In this document: positions 1 through 8,653 of the stretch, piece by piece | Position numbering within the stretch: position 1 is the first letter of the stretch | Layout of the letters: each line of letters starts with the position of its first letter | Assembly (NCBI GenBank): GCA_018610125.1 | Contig: JAHEOI010000344.1 | Span: 1 to 34,957, forward strand | Reading direction: 5' to 3' | DNA from: Verrucomicrobiota bacterium | Lineage (GTDB): Bacteria > Verrucomicrobiota > Verrucomicrobiia > Limisphaerales > JAHEOI01 | Length of the DNA stretch: 34,957 nt | Program-made: the position numbers and the translations under genes | Notes under the pieces: generated by a model | Databases searched by the model: none | What the model saw: the letters and a program-made list of their open reading frames with translations, nothing else | Told to the model about the DNA's origin: nothing

Positions 1-157
1 AGAGCATGCTGGCGAGGATGGCGATGATTGCAATGACGACCAGCAGCTCAATCAGGGTAAACCCGCTCGTATCATTTCGAGGGCGGGCTCTTCGGGACAA
101 CTCGGTAGGACGCACTCCTTTGTTGCTCTCTTCTAGGGCACACTTGAGGTTTTTCAT
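1..157 (-). CDS. Prepilin-type N-terminal protein (type II secretion pseudopilin-like), partial
   Basis: The gene is read from an ATG at 157 leftwards and runs off the window, so only about 52 residues are visible. After a basic 30-residue leader comes the classic prepilin motif GFTLIELLVVIAIIAILA: Gly before the cleavage site, Phe at +1 and Glu at +5 of the mature protein, then a hydrophobic helix. Proteins of this type are cut and N-methylated by a prepilin peptidase and assemble as pseudopilins. In PVC bacteria this leader also occurs on very many DUF1559-type proteins of unknown function. The rest of the protein lies outside the window, so the subfamily cannot be told. The leader before the cleavage site is longer than usual, so a later start is possible, although no other in-frame ATG is seen before the motif. 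Confidence 0.85.
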   Translation of the reverse strand, partial: MKNLKCALEESNKGVRPTELSRRARPRNDTSGFTLIELLVVIAIIAILASML

Positions 158-387
158 AAGCTAACGACAATCTTCCTGGCAGTTGAGACTCTCCGCATTT
201 GGACTTCAACCAAATAAAAAGCGGGAAAAGGCCCGACGCAAGGAAATTTTGGTTCAGGATTGTTCAAGGAATTTAGCCGGCACCTGATGGAGAAGGCTTT
301 TCGAAACGGATTTATCTTGTCGAAAAAGTCAAGTCCCGGTTATGGTCGCGGATATTCATGGGGAAACAGACGATCGTATGGGATTAA

Positions 388-540
388 GTTGACCTCGGGG
401 AAGAAAACGACTTGGCCGGTCAGTATCCGCAGCGGGTTGATCGGATGCGCCAACGATTCGAGAAATGGGAACGGGACGTCAATGCCGATGCCACGGCTCA
501 GCCCAAAGAGAAGTTGACCCCGCCGGAATGGCTGCGATGA
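388..540 (+). pseudogene. C-terminal remnant of a sulfatase
   Basis: This short open stretch has no start codon and is preceded in frame by a stop at 385. It reads VDLGEENDLAGQYPQRVDRM, continues with a charged helix (FEKWERDVNA) and ends PPEWLR before a TGA at 538. This matches the usual end of arylsulfatase A-type proteins, where an L-Y-D-L...D-P-G-E-E-N-D-L-A motif is followed by a short helical tail. The one-base-shifted frame just upstream also gives a DLTSG-like version of the motif, which suggests a frameshift inside it. No sulfatase catalytic C/S-x-P-x-R motif is visible anywhere upstream, and 158-387 holds no recognisable gene. It lies just before the DUF1549 gene, and sulfatases often neighbour such genes in PVC genomes. 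The sulfatase assignment rests on the tail motif only. Confidence 0.5.
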
Positions 541-605
541 CCCGGCACCAAGTCCCGTTTGAGATGACCTGACAGCGAGCCAACATAGATGGAAAATAGC
601 AAGGG

Positions 606-3600
606 ATGAACGAGTCAAACGCAAGGAGCTTGAAACGAGTAAGTAAGGGGTTACGAAAATGCCGCGCTGGCGGGGCGTTTTCGCTGTCCCTGCTCGGTTT
701 TTTGGCTGGTCCGGTTTTGGTGACGGGGGAGTCGCCTCAGCAAATCGATTATAACTTTGATATTAAACCGATCCTTTCTGACCGCTGTTATGCCTGCCAT
801 GGACCGGACGAGGGCGCCAGAAAGGCCGATCTTCGACTCGACAAGCAGGAAGGACTCTTTTCCGAGCTTGAAAATGGGCGTCAGCCGATCCAGCCCGGCA
901 ATCCCAAAGCAAGTGAGGTTTACCGACGGATCACAGCTGAAGACCCGGATTATCGGATGCCGCCACCGAGCTCCAACCTCGAATTGAGCTCGAAGGAGAT
1001 AGCCCTGATCCGCAAGTGGATCAAGCAAGGGGGCGAATGGAAGCCGCATTGGGCCTTTATCCCGGTCGAGCGTCCCAGCCTGCCTCCGGTCGAAAATGAA
1101 GACTGGGTAAGAAACCCGATCGATCGGTTTGTGCTCGCGCGGCTTGAGGCGGAAGGGCGAGAGCCGGCTCCCGTGGCCGACAAGGCCCAATTGGCTCGGA
1201 GGGCTACCTTTGGCTTGACCGGCTTGCCGCCCACTGTCCGGGAAGTCCGTCACTTCCGCAACAATCAATCACCCGATGCTTACCCTCGACTCGTCGATCG
1301 ACTTTTGGCCTCACCGGCTTATGGAGAGCGCATGGCGGTGGCCTGGCTCGATTTAGCCCGATACGCCGACACGCATGGATACCATTCCGATGAATATCGC
1401 CGCACATGGCCTTGGCGCGATTGGGTGATCGACGCCTTTAATCGGAACATGCCGTATGACCGGTTTGTGACATGGCAGCTTGCCGGTGACCTCTTACCGA
1501 ATGCCAATCAAGAGCAAAAATTGGCGACGGCATTCAACCGGTTGCATCCACAAACCAACGAGGGCGGGGTCGTGGAAGAGGAATTTCGAGTCTCTTACGT
1601 GGCCGACCGGGTGGATACGTTTGGAAAGGCCTTTCTCGGACTGACGGTTAAATGCGCCCGCTGTCACGACCACAAGTTCGACCCGATTTCCCAGAAGGAA
1701 TATTACCAGCTCTTTAGCTTTTTCGATAACATTGATGAGACTGGTCAATACTCCTTCTTTACCGACGCAACCCCGCCTCCGACGTTGCTGCTTTCCGATG
1801 ATCAAGAGGAGAAGAAGCTGGCGGATTTGCGTAAGGCGATTAAAGAAAAGGAATCCGAGGCTTCCGAGCTGAGGCAAAAGTTATGGCCGGCATTCCGGAA
1901 ATGGCTCAAAGAGGAGAACGCGAGCGAGGTCCGACCTCCACCGGGAGTAGGCGATTTTCGGCTGGATAAAATCGATGGGAAGAAGGTCAAGAACCATGCC
2001 AACCCGGAAACACCGGGCAAGTCGGGCGATAGTCCCAAGCTGGTCCCAGGCGTAAGGGGCAAAGCGGTCAAATTGAATGGGGAGAACGGGCTCGTCTTTG
2101 ACAAGTTGGGTCGGTTTAGTCGGACAGATCCCTTTTCACTGAGCCTTTGGGTAAAACAGACGCAGCCGCTCGAGAACGCGGTGTTGGTGCACCATACGCG
2201 TGCCGGTATCGATGCCGGGAACCGGGGATATGAGGTCTACCTGGCTCATGGCCGGATTGCGGTGAGTCTGACCCATATGTGGCCGTATAACGCGATTAAG
2301 CTTAAGAGCCGTCGCACGCTGCCGGTCGGTGAGTGGGTCCATTTGACGATGACCTACGATGGCTCGAGCAGGGCCGAAGGACTTCGGCTGTATTGGAACG
2401 GCAAGAAAGCGAAAACGGAAACCATCCGGGATAATCTGTTTAAGGATATTCTTTATAGTGGGAGTGGTGTTCCCTTGAAGGTCGGCCAGCGGTTCCGAGA
2501 TCATGGATTCAAAAACGGTGTGGTCGATGAGATCAAGCTCTTCGAGCGTAAGCTGACACCGCTTGAGGTCCGTGACATCAGAGGGGGGGAAGATATGGCA
2601 AGCGTTGTCGAGCAAGCCCAAAAGGGGGAGCTATCGGATAAGAAGCGCCAGTGGTTGTTTGACTATTACTTGCTAAACGAAAGCTCTGAATATCGAGACT
2701 ATTTGGAGCAATTGAGAGCCCTGCGGTCTGCCGAGAATGAGCTTGTCAATGAAATCCCTGAAATCATGGTCATGGAGGAAATGGACGAGCCAAGGCCGAC
2801 ATATTTCCTCAAGCGGGGGGCTTACGATGCCAAAGGAGAACGGGTCCACCCTGGGACCCCCAAGGCGGTGATGCCGTTTAATAAGGAGAGATTCGCTTCA
2901 AATCGCTTGGGCTTGGCGCGATGGCTGACCGACCGAAAGAATCCGCTGACGGCAAGGGTTGCGGTGAACCGGTACTGGCAGATGCATTTTGGCCGGGGAC
3001 TGGTCCCGACGCCCGCGGATTTTGGGAGTCAAGGCGACTTGCCGTCGCATCCGAAGTTGCTCGACTGGCTGGCGGCCGAGTTCATGGAATCGGGCTGGGA
3101 TGTTAAAGGGTTGCATCGACTGATTGTGACATCAGCAACCTATCGGCAATCCTCGAAGACCGATCCGAAATGGCGGAAAAAGGACCCCAAAAACGAGCTA
3201 TTGGCTCGGGGACCGAAGCAACGGTTGTCGGCGGAGATGCTTCGGGACCAGGCATTGGCTGCGGGCGAGCTCTTGACCAGGAAGATTGGCGGTCGGGCAG
3301 TGAAGCCTTATCAGCCGAAAGGGCTTTGGAAAGAGAAATCGGGAAAGACATACAAGGAAGACAAGGGGGCTGCTCTCTATCGGCGAAGCATCTATTCCTA
3401 TTGGAAACGTACCTCCCCGTTACCGAACATGTTGATCTTTGATGCCGCCAGGCGGAGCCATTGTGTCGTGAAACGGCAAGAAACGACGACGCCGCTCCAA
3501 GCGTTGGTGCTGTTGAATGATCCGCAATTTGTGGAAGCCTCCCGGAAAATGGGTAAGCGCATGCTGACAGAGGGGGGTAAGACGGTTGAGGCGCAAATCC

Positions 3601-3836
3601 GATTCCTTTTCCGCTTGGTAACAAGCCGTTTGCCAAATGAGCAAGAGCTTAAAAATCTCGAGGCACTCTACCGAAAACAGAGGGCGCGATTTGAATCCAA
3701 TCCGGAGAAAGCGAAGGCATTCTTAAAGGTTGGGCAGAGCGGCTATGATGACAGGCTCCGGTTGTCGCGCTTGGCAGCGGCTTCGGTGCTGGCCAATGCC
3801 TTGCTGAATTTTGATGAAGCGGTCGTGCTGCGATAA
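606..3836 (+). CDS. Planctomycete-type cytochrome c protein: PSCyt1-DUF1549-LamG-DUF1553
   Basis: A 1076-residue exported protein. A basic N-terminus and a hydrophobic stretch (about residues 21-41) look like a signal peptide. A PSCyt1 haem-binding motif CYACHGPD (Cys61, Cys64, His65) follows, then a DUF1549 region (about 165-375) with a second CxxCH, CARCHDHKFDP, near 349. A LamG/concanavalin-like region lies near 490-660 and DUF1553 (about 770-1040) closes the protein, with recognisable family stretches such as NRYWQMHFGRGLV and TTTPLQALVLLND. The family is large and typical of Planctomycetes and Verrucomicrobia. Its exact reaction is not established, but it is commonly linked to polysaccharide or sulfated-glycan use. 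It is almost always followed by a DUF1501 gene, as here. An AGGG sits directly before the ATG. The LamG insertion suggests glycan or surface binding (inference). Confidence 0.93.
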   Translation: MNESNARSLKRVSKGLRKCRAGGAFSLSLLGFLAGPVLVTGESPQQIDYNFDIKPILSDRCYACHGPDEGARKADLRLDKQEGLFSELENGRQPIQPGNPKASEVYRRITAEDPDYRMPPPSSNLELSSKEIALIRKWIKQGGEWKPHWAFIPVERPSLPPVENEDWVRNPIDRFVLARLEAEGREPAPVADKAQLARRATFGLTGLPPTVREVRHFRNNQSPDAYPRLVDRLLASPAYGERMAVAWLDLARYADTHGYHSDEYRRTWPWRDWVIDAFNRNMPYDRFVTWQLAGDLLPNANQEQKLATAFNRLHPQTNEGGVVEEEFRVSYVADRVDTFGKAFLGLTVKCARCHDHKFDPISQKEYYQLFSFFDNIDETGQYSFFTDATPPPTLLLSDDQEEKKLADLRKAIKEKESEASELRQKLWPAFRKWLKEENASEVRPPPGVGDFRLDKIDGKKVKNHANPETPGKSGDSPKLVPGVRGKAVKLNGENGLVFDKLGRFSRTDPFSLSLWVKQTQPLENAVLVHHTRAGIDAGNRGYEVYLAHGRIAVSLTHMWPYNAIKLKSRRTLPVGEWVHLTMTYDGSSRAEGLRLYWNGKKAKTETIRDNLFKDILYSGSGVPLKVGQRFRDHGFKNGVVDEIKLFERKLTPLEVRDIRGGEDMASVVEQAQKGELSDKKRQWLFDYYLLNESSEYRDYLEQLRALRSAENELVNEIPEIMVMEEMDEPRPTYFLKRGAYDAKGERVHPGTPKAVMPFNKERFASNRLGLARWLTDRKNPLTARVAVNRYWQMHFGRGLVPTPADFGSQGDLPSHPKLLDWLAAEFMESGWDVKGLHRLIVTSATYRQSSKTDPKWRKKDPKNELLARGPKQRLSAEMLRDQALAAGELLTRKIGGRAVKPYQPKGLWKEKSGKTYKEDKGAALYRRSIYSYWKRTSPLPNMLIFDAARRSHCVVKRQETTTPLQALVLLNDPQFVEASRKMGKRMLTEGGKTVEAQIRFLFRLVTSRLPNEQELKNLEALYRKQRARFESNPEKAKAFLKVGQSGYDDRLRLSRLAAASVLANALLNFDEAVVLR

Positions 3837-3984
3837 AGGGCCGACAAGGGTAAAAGAAGAGCGTTACTGATCGGCCAGTTGTTGGAGGGTACCAAGACGG
3901 TGGGGTGAGCTGTAAGTGACCGCGGTTCATTGGTATCCCCATGCAAGAATTTCCTGAACGATTCATACGGAAGAAAGGCTTAAT

Positions 3985-5457
3985 ATGGCGACAAATGATA
4001 TGAGCGGTTGCGGCAGTTTCAACTTCGAGATGAATCGAAGAGATTTCTTCTCACGGTTCGGCTATGGCCTGGGCGGGATGGCGCTCGCTCACCTATTGGG
4101 GGATTCGGTGAGCGCGTCAAGCGTGCTGTCGGATATGGCGGCCTCCGGGGCGGCATTGGATGCGCCCCACTTTGAGCCGAAGGCAAAGCGCGTCATTTAC
4201 CTCTTTCAGAGCGGCGGTCCGTCGCAGCTCGACTTGTTCGACTATAAGCCGCTGCTTAATGAAATGAACGGGCAGGATCTGCCCGACTCGGTCCGGATGG
4301 GACAGCGGCTGACCGGCATGTCCGCGAACCAAGCGTCGTTGCCGTTGGCGGGGTCCATCTTTGACTTCAAGCGCCGGGGAAAATCCGGTGCCTGGGTGAG
4401 TGACCTATTGCCCTATACAGCGGGGATTGCCGATGATCTCTGCTTTGTGAAATCGCTTTACACGGAAGCGATCAATCACGATCCGGCCATGACATTCTTT
4501 CAGACCGGGGCGCAACAGCCCGGTCGGCCCGCCATGGGATCTTGGCTTAGCTATGGACTCGGTAGCGAGAACGCCAACCTGCCATCCTTTATCGTCATGA
4601 TCTCCAAAAACGGGTCCGGCCAGCCACTTTATTCCCGGCTTTGGGGTAACGGCTTTCTCCCCTCGAGTCATCAAGGGGTGCAATTCCGGGCAGGGAAGGA
4701 TCCGGTGCTTTATCTTGGCAACCCTCCCGGGATTTCCATGTCGAGCCGGCGTGAAGTAATGGATCATTTGGCGCGCCTGCACGAGCAGCAGTACCAGGAT
4801 TTGGGTGATCCCGCCATCAACTCACGCGTCGCTCAATATGAAATGGCTTTCCGGATGCAGACTTCGGTCCCCGAAGTGATGGACACCTCGGATGAGCCGG
4901 AAGCCATTCTGGACATGTACGGGGAGGATGCACGGAATCCCGGCACTTACGCGGCCAACTGCTTATTGGCGCGTCGGCTTGCTGAACGTGGAGTGAGATT
5001 CATTCAGCTCTACCATCAAGGATGGGATCACCATGGGGGATTGCCGAACGGTATTCGATCTCAGAGCAAGAAGACAGACCAAGCATCGGCGGCACTTATC
5101 AAAGACCTCAAGCAGCGTGGCCTGCTCGACGATACAATCGTCATATGGGGTGGCGAATTCGGTCGGACTAACTATTCCCAAGGCGCGCTGACGGAAGACA
5201 ATTACGGACGTGATCACCATCCGCGTTGCTTTACCCAATGGATCGCCGGGGGTGGATTCAAGCCTGGAATAAGCTACGGCGAAACCGATGAATTCGGTTA
5301 CAATGTCGCGAGGAATCCGGTGCATGTGCACGATCTTCAAGCCACCCTGCTGCAGCAGCTCGGTATCGACCACAAGCGCCTGACCTTTAAGCATCAAGGG
5401 CGGCGTTATCGTTTGACCGACGTCGGCGGTCACGTGGTCAACGAGATCATTTCCTGA
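3985..5457 (+). CDS. DUF1501 domain protein, Tat-exported
   Basis: A 490-residue protein of the DUF1501 family (alkaline-phosphatase-like fold, function not established). The N-terminus carries a twin-arginine signal: [15 protein letters not shown] followed by a hydrophobic segment. Family-typical stretches are [16 protein letters not shown] near residue 75, an EAINHDPA segment, WDHHGG near 350, and the metal-ligand-like GGEFGRT and GRDHHP motifs near 390-415. A good ribosome site (AGAAAGG, six bases before the ATG) supports the start at 3985. It follows the PSCyt1/DUF1549 gene by 148 bases on the same strand, the standard pairing for this family, so the two probably act together outside the cytoplasm. 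No truncation is seen. Confidence 0.94.
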   Translation: MATNDMSGCGSFNFEMNRRDFFSRFGYGLGGMALAHLLGDSVSASSVLSDMAASGAALDAPHFEPKAKRVIYLFQSGGPSQLDLFDYKPLLNEMNGQDLPDSVRMGQRLTGMSANQASLPLAGSIFDFKRRGKSGAWVSDLLPYTAGIADDLCFVKSLYTEAINHDPAMTFFQTGAQQPGRPAMGSWLSYGLGSENANLPSFIVMISKNGSGQPLYSRLWGNGFLPSSHQGVQFRAGKDPVLYLGNPPGISMSSRREVMDHLARLHEQQYQDLGDPAINSRVAQYEMAFRMQTSVPEVMDTSDEPEAILDMYGEDARNPGTYAANCLLARRLAERGVRFIQLYHQGWDHHGGLPNGIRSQSKKTDQASAALIKDLKQRGLLDDTIVIWGGEFGRTNYSQGALTEDNYGRDHHPRCFTQWIAGGGFKPGISYGETDEFGYNVARNPVHVHDLQATLLQQLGIDHKRLTFKHQGRRYRLTDVGGHVVNEIIS

Positions 5458-5537
5458 ATCACGTGAAGATGGAAAAAACCGCTTATTTCGATGCCGCCTC
5501 CCAGATACGGACGTCATCCCAATTTTTCTGCCCTCGT

Positions 5538-5599
5538 TGATAGGGACATGGTCCACCTCTTCTACCCCTCCCTTGATAGGGACATCGTGCCCGACATCC
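5538..5599 (+). repeat. Dispersed 26-bp intergenic repeat, tandem pair
   Basis: Two copies of the family that begins TGATAGGGAC and, in full copies, ends in a CCGA-type stretch and GTCC. The first (5538-5554) is a short copy. The second (5574-5599) is full length, TGATAGGGACATCGTG followed by CCCGACATCC. They start 36 bases apart and are separated by a CT-rich spacer. Related copies lie at 7032-7057, 7072-7097, 9402-9427 (minus), 18505-18530 and 26214-26239, all between genes. Confidence 0.75.
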
Positions 5600-5726
5600 A
5601 ATGCCGGTCATAGAGGACTGTGACGTCCTCGGCATCCAAGCTCTTCAACGGTCGACGCTGAATTCGACCCACAAGAAAAGGGAATTGAACTTTACTTTCG
5701 GGGACGAAAGGTTTTTATTGCCTGCC

Positions 5727-7013
5727 ATGGTCACAATGGTAACGAATCGGAGCTGGATTGGCGTGTGGTTTCTCGCCGGAGCGATGGGGATGGCGACGTC
5801 TGCAGAGGCGTTGGATTGGCCGCAGTGGCAAGGACCCGATCGCGATAATAAGTCGGACGAAACGGGGTTGATGCAGCAATGGCCGGAAGGCGGTCCGGAG
5901 ATGGTCTGGAAGGCTGACGAGCTCGGGGGAGGTTATACGACTCCTTCGGTGGCGGATGGCCGAGTCTTTGGGATGGGCTATGAACGCGCCTACGAAGTGG
6001 TCTGGGCTCTTGACGAAGAGACCGGCGAGACACTCTGGAAGACGCGTAACGGACGTGCCAATCGGAATATCAGAAAGGAGGAGGGACCCCGATGCACGCC
6101 CACGGTTGATGGGGACCGAATTTACACCTTGAGCGTTGGCGGGCAGCTCGTCTGCTTCAATGCGACCAATGGCGAGGTGATTTGGCAGCGTCACCTTAAA
6201 GAGGACTTTTCGGGGAACATGATGTCAGGGTGGGGCTATTCCGAATCACCCCTGATTGATGGCAACAAGTTAATCTGCACACCGGGTGGTCCGGAGGGAA
6301 CGCTGCTGGCACTGAACAAAAAGACGGGCAAGCGGATCTGGCAAAGCCAAGAATGGACCGATGATGCCGCTTATTCTTCAATTATTGTTCGGGAGTGGAA
6401 CGGTTTCCGGCAATACATTCAGCTCACCGAAAAGCATGTGGCCGGTGTTGCCGCTGAGGATGGAAGCGTATTGTGGCAGGTGCCGCGCGATGGGAGCAGT
6501 CCCGCTGTGATCCCCACCCCTGTCGCGGAGGATCATAAGGTCTATGTGACCTCCGGCTATGGTGTGGGCTGTAACCTTTTCGATGTGAGCCACCGCGGCG
6601 GAAAATTCATGGCTGAAGAGGTGTATTCGAATAAGGTGATGGACAACAAACACGGTGGCGTCGTGCTGGTGGATGGTTATATCTATGGATACTCCGATGG
6701 GAGGGGATGGGTCTGCCAAGATTTCGATACCGGAGAGATGGTCTGGCAGGAGCGGGATAAGCTCCGCCGCGGCTCAATCACCTACGCGGATGGCCGGCTT
6801 TATCTAAGGAGCGAAGGCTCCAAGGGGACTGTGGTTCTCGCCAAGGCGACACCGGAAGGGTATCGTGAGACAGGGCGATTTCAGCAGCCTGACCGCAGTG
6901 ACAAGAGGAGCTGGCCTCATCCTGTGGTCGCCAATGGGAAGCTCTTCTTAAGGGACCAAGGGATCTTGCTTTGCTACGACGTCTCAAAGAAGAAGGAACT
7001 GAGCATGCGGTAA
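5727..7013 (+). CDS. PQQ-type beta-propeller repeat protein, exported
   Basis: A 428-residue protein starting at the ATG at 5727. The open frame extends back to 5601, but the segment MVTNRSWIGVWFLAGAMGMA that follows the chosen ATG is a plausible signal peptide, ending in SAEA before DWPQWQGPDRD. That last motif is the usual start of the mature PQQ-like WD40 propeller proteins of PVC bacteria. Repeated blade motifs are visible: ALDEETGETLWKT, CFNATNGEVIWQR, ALNKKTGKRIWQS, AAEDGSVLWQV and DFDTGEMVWQE. Members of this family are often annotated as outer-membrane-assembly BamB-like or quinoprotein-like, but no dehydrogenase active-site motif is visible, so an enzymatic role is not supported. It follows the DUF1549/DUF1501 pair on the same strand, suggesting a shared periplasmic catabolic role (inference). 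Confidence 0.9.
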   Translation: MVTMVTNRSWIGVWFLAGAMGMATSAEALDWPQWQGPDRDNKSDETGLMQQWPEGGPEMVWKADELGGGYTTPSVADGRVFGMGYERAYEVVWALDEETGETLWKTRNGRANRNIRKEEGPRCTPTVDGDRIYTLSVGGQLVCFNATNGEVIWQRHLKEDFSGNMMSGWGYSESPLIDGNKLICTPGGPEGTLLALNKKTGKRIWQSQEWTDDAAYSSIIVREWNGFRQYIQLTEKHVAGVAAEDGSVLWQVPRDGSSPAVIPTPVAEDHKVYVTSGYGVGCNLFDVSHRGGKFMAEEVYSNKVMDNKHGGVVLVDGYIYGYSDGRGWVCQDFDTGEMVWQERDKLRRGSITYADGRLYLRSEGSKGTVVLAKATPEGYRETGRFQQPDRSDKRSWPHPVVANGKLFLRDQGILLCYDVSKKKELSMR

Positions 7014-7031
7014 GCGTTGAAAAGTGGGTGT

Positions 7032-7097
7032 CCGCAGGGATCTCGTCCCCGAGGTCCGATTTCTCCTTCTTTGATAGGGACGCCGTCGCCGGCGTCC
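7032..7097 (+). repeat. Dispersed 26-bp intergenic repeat, tandem pair
   Basis: A second tandem pair of the repeat family. A degenerate copy (about 7032-7057, best conserved from AGGGATCTCGTCCCCGAGG onward) is followed 40 bases later by a full copy at 7072-7097 starting TGATAGGGACGCCGTCG. A pyrimidine-rich spacer (TTTCTCCTTCTT) separates them, as in the pair at 5538-5599. The pair lies in the 392-base gene-free stretch 7014-7405, downstream of the beta-propeller gene. Apart from this pair and the octamer array at 7297-7392, nothing else is recognisable in that stretch. Confidence 0.7.
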
Positions 7098-7296
7098 AGG
7101 AGCGCAGCGCCGTCCCACGAGCGCTAACTTGTCTCTGCTGCCGGTGCCGCAGGTTGTCGAGGCTGCGTGACGATTCACGCGCACTCCATAAGCTGGCGCG
7201 CGTAAGGGGGTGCTCGGCTGGGCGAGTCTGCCGTCGATTAATTCAGGGAGTATAGGGTCGGCAGACCCCGGCGGTGGAAGCCACACAAGTTATCTG

Positions 7297-7392
7297 ACCT
7301 TCCTACCTTCCTACCTTCCCACCTTCCTACCTTCTTACCTTCGCACCTTCCCACGTTCCCACCTTCCCACGTTCCCACCTTCCCACCTTCCC
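7297..7392. repeat. Octamer tandem array, 12 units of ACCTTCCC/T
   Basis: Twelve uninterrupted 8-base units with the consensus ACCTTCCC or ACCTTCCT fill exactly 96 bases. Variants are ACCTTCTT, ACCTTCGC and two ACGTTCCC units, and the array is homogeneous in phase. One strand is purely pyrimidine apart from the A (and occasional G) at fixed positions. The array ends 13 bases after the last unit at the ispH stop codon, so on the minus strand it lies directly downstream of ispH. It has no spacers and is not a CRISPR. It may be a simple-sequence expansion (slipped-strand mispairing) or a nucleic-acid structural element. No function is established. Confidence 0.9.
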
Positions 7393-7405
7393 ACTTATCG
7401 CCGCC

Positions 7406-8266
7406 TTACGCCTCAGCGAGCTCCGACTCTCGGACGGCTAACGCTTGGAGCCATGACTCCACTTCTTGGATGGTGCTATCGGGAGTTGATGTCCCCGCCG
7501 TAATCCCGACTGTGTCGTGGCGATTGAACCATTCTTCCTTGAGCTCGTTGGCCGTTTGGACCTTGTAGACCCGAGCGCCATAAACCGCGGTGGTTTGGGC
7601 CAGCTCATGTGTGTTGTTGCTGTTGGCACCGCCAATCACCACAACGGCATCAGCCTTTAACGCCAGTTCCTCGGCCGCACTTTGACGCTTTTTTGTCGGG
7701 TGACAAACGGTATCGATGAAGTGGACCTCCGACTCCGGAAAACGGTTTCGGAGCGCCTCGACCAACGCGTGCACTCGATGAGTCGGCTGAGTCGTTTGCG
7801 AGACGACCCCGAAGCGTGACCGTGGCCGGAGTTGATGGATGTCGGATTCGGAAAGAATGACGTCGTAGTCAGCCAGGTCCTCGGTCATTCCTCTCACCTC
7901 GACGTGATCGCGCTTACCGACAATCACGGGGTGACAATCCTTTGCCACCAGTTTCTGGAGCGCTTTGTGCGCGGTATGCACGAGCGGACAGGTCGCCTCG
8001 ATCACATTGAATCCACGGCGCCGGACCTCTTGCATCCGCTTTTCAGAGGCCCCGTGAGCGGTGATCATCACCGTGTTTGATTTGACTTGGTCGGTATGGG
8101 TAGCGATTTGCACCCCGCGCTCCTTTAAGGAGTCAAGCACGGTTTGATTGTGCACGAGCTGCCCGAGTATAGTCGGGGCCGATTCCTCCGATTCCTTATT
8201 GGCAAGGTTGATGGCGTCTCGAACGCCAAAACACATGCCTAAGTGATTCGCTCGAATGATTTTCAT
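7406..8266 (-). CDS. ispH: 4-hydroxy-3-methylbut-2-enyl diphosphate reductase
   Basis: The last enzyme of the MEP isoprenoid pathway, an iron-sulfur protein that reduces HMBPP to IPP and DMAPP in the cytoplasm. The 286-residue protein keeps all three cluster-binding cysteines: Cys12 in LGMCFGV, Cys93 in ATCPLVH and Cys188 in DTVCHPT. The family histidine motifs are also visible: LVHN, ITAHG and DHVEVRG. The ATG at 8266 was chosen over one at 8296 because AAGGAG lies six bases upstream of it and the catalytic N-terminus MKIIRANHLGMCFG starts there. The N-terminal motif is MCFGV rather than the enterobacterial GFCAGV. An inverted repeat shared with the neighbouring regulator operon lies 17-33 bases upstream of the start, which may couple this gene to that regulator. 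The octamer array follows its stop codon. Confidence 0.95.
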   Translation of the reverse strand: MKIIRANHLGMCFGVRDAINLANKESEESAPTILGQLVHNQTVLDSLKERGVQIATHTDQVKSNTVMITAHGASEKRMQEVRRRGFNVIEATCPLVHTAHKALQKLVAKDCHPVIVGKRDHVEVRGMTEDLADYDVILSESDIHQLRPRSRFGVVSQTTQPTHRVHALVEALRNRFPESEVHFIDTVCHPTKKRQSAAEELALKADAVVVIGGANSNNTHELAQTTAVYGARVYKVQTANELKEEWFNRHDTVGITAGTSTPDSTIQEVESWLQALAVRESELAEA

Positions 8267-8282
8267 ATCAGTCTCCTTATTG

Positions 8283-8299
8283 GCTTTGTGTTGCAAAGT
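8283..8299. promoter_or_regulatory. Candidate operator upstream of ispH
   Basis: The sequence GCTTTGT-GTT-GCAAAGT is an imperfect inverted repeat with seven-base arms and a three-base centre. It lies 17 bases upstream of the chosen ispH start. Its right arm GCAAAGT and its spacing match the perfect repeat ACTTTGC-ACG-GCAAAGT at 9297-9313, just upstream of the winged-helix regulator operon. The shared design suggests one DNA-binding protein, most simply the regulator encoded at 8342-8653, acting at both sites. This is inference from sequence only. Confidence 0.45.
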
Positions 8300-8341
8300 C
8301 CCGGCGAAGCAATCTCTCCCGCCGCTGTAAAATCTCGGTCA

Positions 8342-8653
8342 TTAGGATTCATCCTTGTTTTGTCGGACGATGTCTTCGATAAGGCTCAGATAGGTGTCGA
8401 AGGCCTCTCTCCCTGTTTCGGTCAACGCATACGTCGTGATCGGCTTCCCTTTGCAGAACACCTTGCTTGAGGTTACATAGCCGGCCTGTTGAAGTGTTCG
8501 CGTATGCGCTGTGAGGTTGCCGTCGGTCATTTTGAGCATATCGCGCATTTCGACGAACGAGAGATTGGGCGAGGCGGCCAGCAGGGAGACGATCGCCAGT
8601 CGCCCTTTCTCGTGAATGATTCGGTCCAGTCGGAAAAACGATTCGGGATTCAC
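8342..8653 (-). CDS. Winged-helix (MarR/ArsR-like, HTH_34 type) transcriptional regulator
   Basis: A 103-residue cytoplasmic protein consisting almost only of a winged-helix DNA-binding domain. Helices run through LDRIIHEKGRLAIVSLLAAS and LSFVEMRDMLKMTDGNLTAH, where MTDGNLTAHTRTLQQAGYV is the recognition helix and turn. The wing is KGKPITTYALTETGREAFD. This pattern is typical of the small HTH_34/MarR-like family in which a winged helix is followed by a short C-terminal helix. Its start overlaps the stop of the upstream membrane-protein gene by four bases (ATGA), so the two are translationally coupled. No ligand-binding domain is present, so a signal may come through the partner membrane protein (inference). 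Similar inverted repeats upstream of this operon and of ispH are candidate targets. Confidence 0.85.
   Translation of the reverse strand: MNPESFFRLDRIIHEKGRLAIVSLLAASPNLSFVEMRDMLKMTDGNLTAHTRTLQQAGYVTSSKVFCKGKPITTYALTETGREAFDTYLSLIEDIVRQNKDES

Noticed and set aside
260-517. An 85-codon open frame upstream of the DUF1549 gene
   Set aside because: It lies in another frame over the sulfatase remnant, has no family-like motif and no good ribosome site.
3838-3882. A GGCCGA/TCGGCC hairpin after the DUF1549 gene as a terminator
   Set aside because: The loop is about 28 bases, the stem only six pairs and no T-run follows.
5538-5599. Paired 26-bp repeats as a mini-CRISPR
   Set aside because: The spacers are short, pyrimidine-rich and similar to each other, and copies are dispersed singly and in both orientations.
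7297-7392. The octamer array as a CRISPR
   Set aside because: Units are eight bases with no spacers and no leader or cas genes nearby.
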